Translations under genes and position numbers: made by a program
The notes under the pieces: generated by a model
The model's database searches: none
What the model was told of the DNA's origin: nothing
Seen by the model: only the letters and a program-made list of their open reading frames with translations
Shown here: piece after piece, positions 23,639 to 27,541 of the stretch
Layout of the letters: each line of letters opens with the position of its first letter
Position numbering within the stretch: position 1 is the first letter of the stretch
Origin: SVTX01 sp964526505
GTDB lineage: Bacteria; Bacillota; Clostridia; Oscillospirales; CAG-272
Reading direction: 5' to 3'
Length of the DNA stretch: 27,541 nt
Assembly: GCA_964526505.1 (NCBI GenBank)
Contig: CAZGJC010000024.1
Location: 1 to 27,541, forward strand

Positions 23639-25045
23639 ATGAATACGTTACCAAAAAAATTTCGTGAGCCTTTCGAGGCACTCGGAATAGACAAATCGTC
23701 TGCCATGCTTGTGGCACTGTCGGGCGGTGCCGATTCCACCGCTCTGCTTTACGCTATGCACCTGTGCAGACAAAAATACCCTTTCAGACTTTGTGCCGCA
23801 CACGTAAATCATAATATACGAACGGAAAAATATAATAACGAGGCTTTGCGTGACGAGAACTTCTGCAAGGATTTGTGTAAACGACTCGGCGTGGAATTAT
23901 TTATCAAAAGCGTGGATGTTCCCACCCTGTCGCAAGAATTCGGTGAGAGTACCGAGACCGTAGCACGGCATGCCCGTTACGATTTTTTTGCGGAAATTAT
24001 GAGAGAACAAAACGTGAAAGTTTTGCTTACGGCACATAACGCAAACGACAATCTGGAAACACAGATATTTAATCTTTGCCGTGGATGCGGTATAAGAGGA
24101 ATGAGCGGAATTCCCCGTACTCGCAATTTCGAAGATGGCAACGGTATAATTTTCCGCCCGCTGATAGACGTGACCAAATCGGAAATTCTCGAATTTTGTA
24201 AAGAGAATTCCCTTTCCTTTGTTACCGACAGCACAAATTTCGAATACGAATATACACGTAATAGAATACGAAATAAAATCATACCCGAACTTCAAAGCAT
24301 ATTCGGCGATCCATTGGCGTCATCATCACGACTTTCAACGTCCGCCGACGAAGACGACGATTATATATGTAAATGTGCCAAGGAAATTTTCGATAAATTT
24401 GCCGACGAAAAAATCACGCTTGACGTCTTCAACAGTCTCCACGTATCGTTAAAACGCAGAATTATCCTTTTGGGATATTCACGAATATCGAACGCAACTC
24501 TCGAAACCGTCCACATAAACGGCATAATTTCTCTTGCGACAAAAAGCATCCCCCACTCGTCCGTGTCTTTGCCGAATCTTGTCGATGCGAAAATTGAAGA
24601 CGGGTGCCTGATATTCTCACCGCATAAAGAAAATGAAGTGTTCGACTATCACCTGCAACTCTCAGACGGCTTTAACGTAATACCGAACACCGAATTTGCG
24701 GTAGTCATAGATCAAAACAAACCGCAAAATAAAGTTGCGGAACGTAACGGGCAAATTTACAAATTATATACATCTGCACAAATAAAAAATGATAAAATGT
24801 TACCGTTGTTCGCAAGACCCAGACAAGAGGGCGATGCAATACACACAAACGGCATGACAAAGAAAGTAAAAAAACTTCTTTGCGATAAAAAAATCCCCTT
24901 GGACGAACGAAATCGCTTGCCGATAATAGTCGATTCAAACGGACAAATATTATACGTGCCGAAATGTGCCGTGGCAAATGACGACAATAACGGCAACTCA
25001 AAATTTGATATTCTCATATACAAAACCGAAAGGACAACGTTATGA
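23639..25045 (+). CDS. tilS: tRNA(Ile)-lysidine synthetase
   Basis: TilS attaches lysine to C34 of the CAU-anticodon tRNA-Ile, changing both its codon (AUA) and its charging identity; it is essential in most bacteria. The 468-residue protein has the PP-loop SGGADS (28-33), the following HVNHNIR, STETVARHARYDFF, and AHNANDNLETQIFNLCRG, then a TilS C-terminal domain with RPRQEGDAIHTNGMTKKVKK and LPIIVDSNGQILYVPK. The ATG at 23639 has GAAAGG eight bases upstream; a TTG at 23624 would add five residues. It ends ATGA, overlapping the hpt start by four bases, so the two are translationally coupled. The order tilS-hpt-ftsH is standard in Firmicutes. Confidence 0.96.
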   Translation: MNTLPKKFREPFEALGIDKSSAMLVALSGGADSTALLYAMHLCRQKYPFRLCAAHVNHNIRTEKYNNEALRDENFCKDLCKRLGVELFIKSVDVPTLSQEFGESTETVARHARYDFFAEIMREQNVKVLLTAHNANDNLETQIFNLCRGCGIRGMSGIPRTRNFEDGNGIIFRPLIDVTKSEILEFCKENSLSFVTDSTNFEYEYTRNRIRNKIIPELQSIFGDPLASSSRLSTSADEDDDYICKCAKEIFDKFADEKITLDVFNSLHVSLKRRIILLGYSRISNATLETVHINGIISLATKSIPHSSVSLPNLVDAKIEDGCLIFSPHKENEVFDYHLQLSDGFNVIPNTEFAVVIDQNKPQNKVAERNGQIYKLYTSAQIKNDKMLPLFARPRQEGDAIHTNGMTKKVKKLLCDKKIPLDERNRLPIIVDSNGQILYVPKCAVANDDNNGNSKFDILIYKTERTTL

Positions 25046-25587
25046 ACAAAGACATATATAAAGTAATGATTTCCGAAGAAGAACTTAAAGAGATAAACGC
25101 AAGACTCGGAGCCCAAATCACAAAAGATTACGAAAACTCCGACAAACCTTTGAAACTCGTTGTAATTCTCAAAGGCTCCATAAACTTCGCCAGCGATCTT
25201 ATGAGACAAATACCGCTTGATATGGACGTTGAATTTATGAAAGTCTCCTCATACGGTGCGGGAACAAAACAGTCGGGTGAAATAAAAATTCAACTTGACC
25301 TTAACGTTGACAACCTTGAAAACTATAATATACTTATAGTAGAAGATATCGTGGACAGCGGAAGAACTCTTGCAAGACTTACTCAGCACCTCAAAGGAAG
25401 ATGTGCGGAAAGCGTTAAGACGTGTACTCTTCTCGATAAGCCCTCACGCCGTGAAGTTGAATTTATACCCGATTACGTCGGTGTTGTCATCCCCGATGAA
25501 TTTGTTGTCGGATACGGACTCGACTATGCGGAAAAATACAGAAATCTCCCTTACGTCGGTGTTCTCGACCCGAAAGTTTATTCGTAA
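25042..25587 (+). CDS. hpt: Hypoxanthine (guanine) phosphoribosyltransferase
   Basis: A purine-salvage enzyme making IMP or GMP from hypoxanthine or guanine and PRPP. The 181-residue protein has the PRPP-binding motif VEDIVDSGRT (100-109), the VVILKGSINFASDL loop (40-53), the flexible catalytic loop around SSYGAGTKQSGEI (69-81), and the C-terminal base-binding FVVGYGLDYAEKYRNLPYVG. Length is typical. ATG at 25042 has AAAGGA eight bases upstream and overlaps the tilS stop. It precedes ftsH by 128 bases. Confidence 0.97.
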   Translation: MNKDIYKVMISEEELKEINARLGAQITKDYENSDKPLKLVVILKGSINFASDLMRQIPLDMDVEFMKVSSYGAGTKQSGEIKIQLDLNVDNLENYNILIVEDIVDSGRTLARLTQHLKGRCAESVKTCTLLDKPSRREVEFIPDYVGVVIPDEFVVGYGLDYAEKYRNLPYVGVLDPKVYS

Positions 25588-25624
25588 TGTAAAAAATTCG
25601 GAAAACCGTCACACAAAATTTACC

Positions 25625-25656
25625 TTAACATACGTTTAATATTGTACTATTATAAT
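25625..25656 (+). promoter_or_regulatory. Sigma-A promoter of ftsH
   Basis: TTAACA (25625-25630), 17 bases, TATTAT (25648-25653), overlapping a perfect TATAAT at 25651-25656 (20 bases from the -35). Both boxes match five of six positions in the first arrangement. The ~55-base leader holds TGCGAA (25660-25665) pairing with TTCGCA (25676-25681), and alternatively CGTTCG (25669-25674) with CGAACG (25696-25701). Confidence 0.6.
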
Positions 25657-25715
25657 ATATGCGAAATACGTTCGGTTCGCACTTCTCTTGCAGATCGAAC
25701 GCACGGAGGAAATAA

Positions 25716-27541
25716 ATGAAGAAAAATTTTAAGCAAATTATCTTTTACGTTGTCCTTGTCGTGGCACTTATTTTGGTTTGTGCGTTTATTTTCACACAAC
25801 CCAAAAGCAGTGAAAAAACCACGTACGACGATATCGTGAGATACTTTACAAACGAAGAAGTCGTAAAATACTCTCTGGACTATAATAACGACCTGACGCT
25901 GGAACTTAAAAACGGCGACGTGGTAGAGTACAGACTTGCAGACGTAAGTATTTTCTATAACGACCTCAAAGACGAAATTAAAGAGCAAATAAAAAACGGT
26001 ACGCTGACCGAGGTTGAATATATTCCCCAGAAACAATATTCCGCTTGGCTTTCGTACTTGCCTATGGTGCTTATCATAGTTGCACTTATAATAATGTACG
26101 TTATTATGACACGCCAACTTTCAGGTGGCGGTGTGGGCGGAAAAATGAACAGTTTTTCAAAGTCCCGTGCAAAAATGGCAACACCCGATGACAAAAACAG
26201 AGTGACGTTTGCGGACGTTGCGGGTGCAGACGAAGAAAAAGAAGAACTTCAAGAAATAGTCGAATTTTTGAAAAATCCATCCGCTTTTGCAAAACTCGGA
26301 GCAAAAATTCCTCACGGCGTGCTTCTCATGGGCCCTCCCGGTACGGGTAAAACATTGCTTGCCAAAGCAGTTGCGGGAGAAGCGGGAGTTCCCTTCTTCT
26401 CAATATCAGGTTCGGATTTCGTTGAAATGTACGTCGGTGTAGGTGCATCTCGTGTACGTGACCTTTTCGATAATGCAAGAAAAACACCTGCCGCAATTAT
26501 TTTCATAGACGAAATAGACGCCGTAGGTCGTCACAGAGGTGCAGGTCTCGGTGGCGGTCACGATGAACGTGAACAAACCTTAAACCAACTTCTCGTTGAA
26601 ATGGACGGTTTCGGTTCGCACGAAGGCATTATAGTAATTGCGGCAACAAACCGCCCCGACATACTTGACCCCGCACTTCTCCGTCCGGGACGTTTTGACA
26701 GACAGATTACCGTAAACTATCCGGACATAAACGGACGAACCGAAATACTCAAAGTTCATTCCAGAAATAAACCTCTCGAACCCACAGTAGACCTCCAAGC
26801 GGTATCTAAAATGACCGTTGGATTTACGGGTGCGGACCTTGCAAACCTTCTCAACGAGGCGGCACTGCTCGCCACAAGAAGAGGCAAGAGCCTTATAGGC
26901 ATGGAAGATATTGAAGACGCTTTCATTAAAGTAATCGCAGGACCCAAGAAAAAGGCAAGAGTGATGAAAGAAAGCGAAAAGAAACATACCGCATACCACG
27001 AAGCAGGTCATGCAATGATAGCATATTATCTTGATCTTGACCCGGTTCAGCAAATATCAATTATCCCCAGCGGAAGAGCGTTGGGATATACGCTCAATCC
27101 CCCCGTTGAAGATAAATACAGCGAATATAAGAGCGAACTCAATAAAAATATAGCAATGCTCCTTGGCGGTCGTGCCGCAGAAGAAATCGTTTACGGCGAC
27201 GTGTCCGGCGGTGCATCCAATGATATCGAAAGAGCAACGGCAACCGCAAAGAAGATGGTTATGCGTCTCGGTATGTCCGACGTACTCGGAACACGCTGTT
27301 TCGGTAACAATCAAAGCGAAGTGTTCCTCGGCAGAGATTTCTCAACGTCGCAGGACTACTCAAATGAAACGGCGGCAAAAATCGACGAAGAAATTCACGA
27401 AATCATTTCCCGTGCATACGAAAGTGCGAAAACAATTCTTTCGGAGCACAGAGAAAAACTCGATTTTATTGCGGAATTCTTGGTAAAGAACGAAATTATG
27501 GACGGCGATCAATTCCGTGCAATAATGGAAAACGATGCCCC
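25716..27541 (+). CDS. ftsH: ATP-dependent zinc metalloprotease FtsH (cut by right edge)
   Basis: FtsH is a membrane-anchored AAA+ protease that degrades misfolded membrane proteins and short-lived regulators. The visible 608 codons cover almost the whole protein: transmembrane helix 1 (about 8-27), an extracytoplasmic domain, transmembrane helix 2 (about 113-132), Walker A GPPGTGKT (206-213), Walker B IIFIDE (261-266), the second region of homology with Arg fingers R325 and R328, the zinc site HEAGH (428-432) and the downstream GGASNDIERAT that supplies the third ligand. The frame is still open at the last base, so only the variable C-terminal tail is missing. ATG at 25716 has GGAGGA seven bases upstream. 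It follows hpt, the usual Firmicutes order, with its own promoter. Confidence 0.97.
   Translation, partial: MKKNFKQIIFYVVLVVALILVCAFIFTQPKSSEKTTYDDIVRYFTNEEVVKYSLDYNNDLTLELKNGDVVEYRLADVSIFYNDLKDEIKEQIKNGTLTEVEYIPQKQYSAWLSYLPMVLIIVALIIMYVIMTRQLSGGGVGGKMNSFSKSRAKMATPDDKNRVTFADVAGADEEKEELQEIVEFLKNPSAFAKLGAKIPHGVLLMGPPGTGKTLLAKAVAGEAGVPFFSISGSDFVEMYVGVGASRVRDLFDNARKTPAAIIFIDEIDAVGRHRGAGLGGGHDEREQTLNQLLVEMDGFGSHEGIIVIAATNRPDILDPALLRPGRFDRQITVNYPDINGRTEILKVHSRNKPLEPTVDLQAVSKMTVGFTGADLANLLNEAALLATRRGKSLIGMEDIEDAFIKVIAGPKKKARVMKESEKKHTAYHEAGHAMIAYYLDLDPVQQISIIPSGRALGYTLNPPVEDKYSEYKSELNKNIAMLLGGRAAEEIVYGDVSGGASNDIERATATAKKMVMRLGMSDVLGTRCFGNNQSEVFLGRDFSTSQDYSNETAAKIDEEIHEIISRAYESAKTILSEHREKLDFIAEFLVKNEIMDGDQFRAIMENDA

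Overview
The window looks like a chromosomal core region of a low-to-moderate GC Bacillota, most likely an uncultured member of class Clostridia. This rests on Firmicutes-type RpoB and RpoC, strong AGGAGG ribosome-binding sites, and Firmicutes gene clusters (rimP-nusA-ylxR-ylxQ-infB, yybS-gdpP-rplI-dnaB, tilS-hpt-ftsH). I see no mobile element, tRNA, rRNA or CRISPR array. The genus cannot be fixed by reading.

Left part (1-17908), all on the minus strand. In transcription order: rimP, nusA, ylxR (rnpM), ylxQ (L7Ae-like) and infB, then a Nudix hydrolase. A terminator-like hairpin follows, then a HAD phosphatase and an rRNA m5C methyltransferase. After a 416-base gap with an A-tract-flanked promoter come rpoB and rpoC. 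After a hairpin and a consensus promoter come rpsL, rpsG and the start of fusA, which runs off the left edge. These genes make up the transcription and translation core: RNA polymerase beta and beta', NusA, IF2, ribosome maturation factors, S12, S7 and EF-G.

Right part (18284-27541), all on the plus strand: a DUF2232 (YybS-like) membrane protein, the c-di-AMP phosphodiesterase GdpP, ribosomal protein L9, replicative helicase DnaB, tRNA-Ile lysidine synthetase TilS, hypoxanthine phosphoribosyltransferase, and FtsH, which is cut by the right edge. Short gaps and one 4-base overlap suggest one transcription unit up to hpt, with a separate promoter for ftsH. The two halves diverge from 17909-18283, which holds a good sigma-A promoter on each strand.

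I did not find an obviously new multi-gene system. The interesting signals are unusual residues and RNA structures in conserved genes. S12 has Arg at the E. coli Lys88 position, a known streptomycin-resistance substitution. RpoC has both hinge glycines of the bridge-helix GARKG motif replaced by Ser, and a Pro directly after the catalytic NADFDGDQM motif. RpoB has an insertion of about 50 residues and a strongly acidic tail. NusA has lost the second glycine of the KH1 GxxG loop. The rpsL-rpsG spacer carries an array of small, mutually complementary hairpins. These comparisons use family consensus sequences from memory and need alignments.
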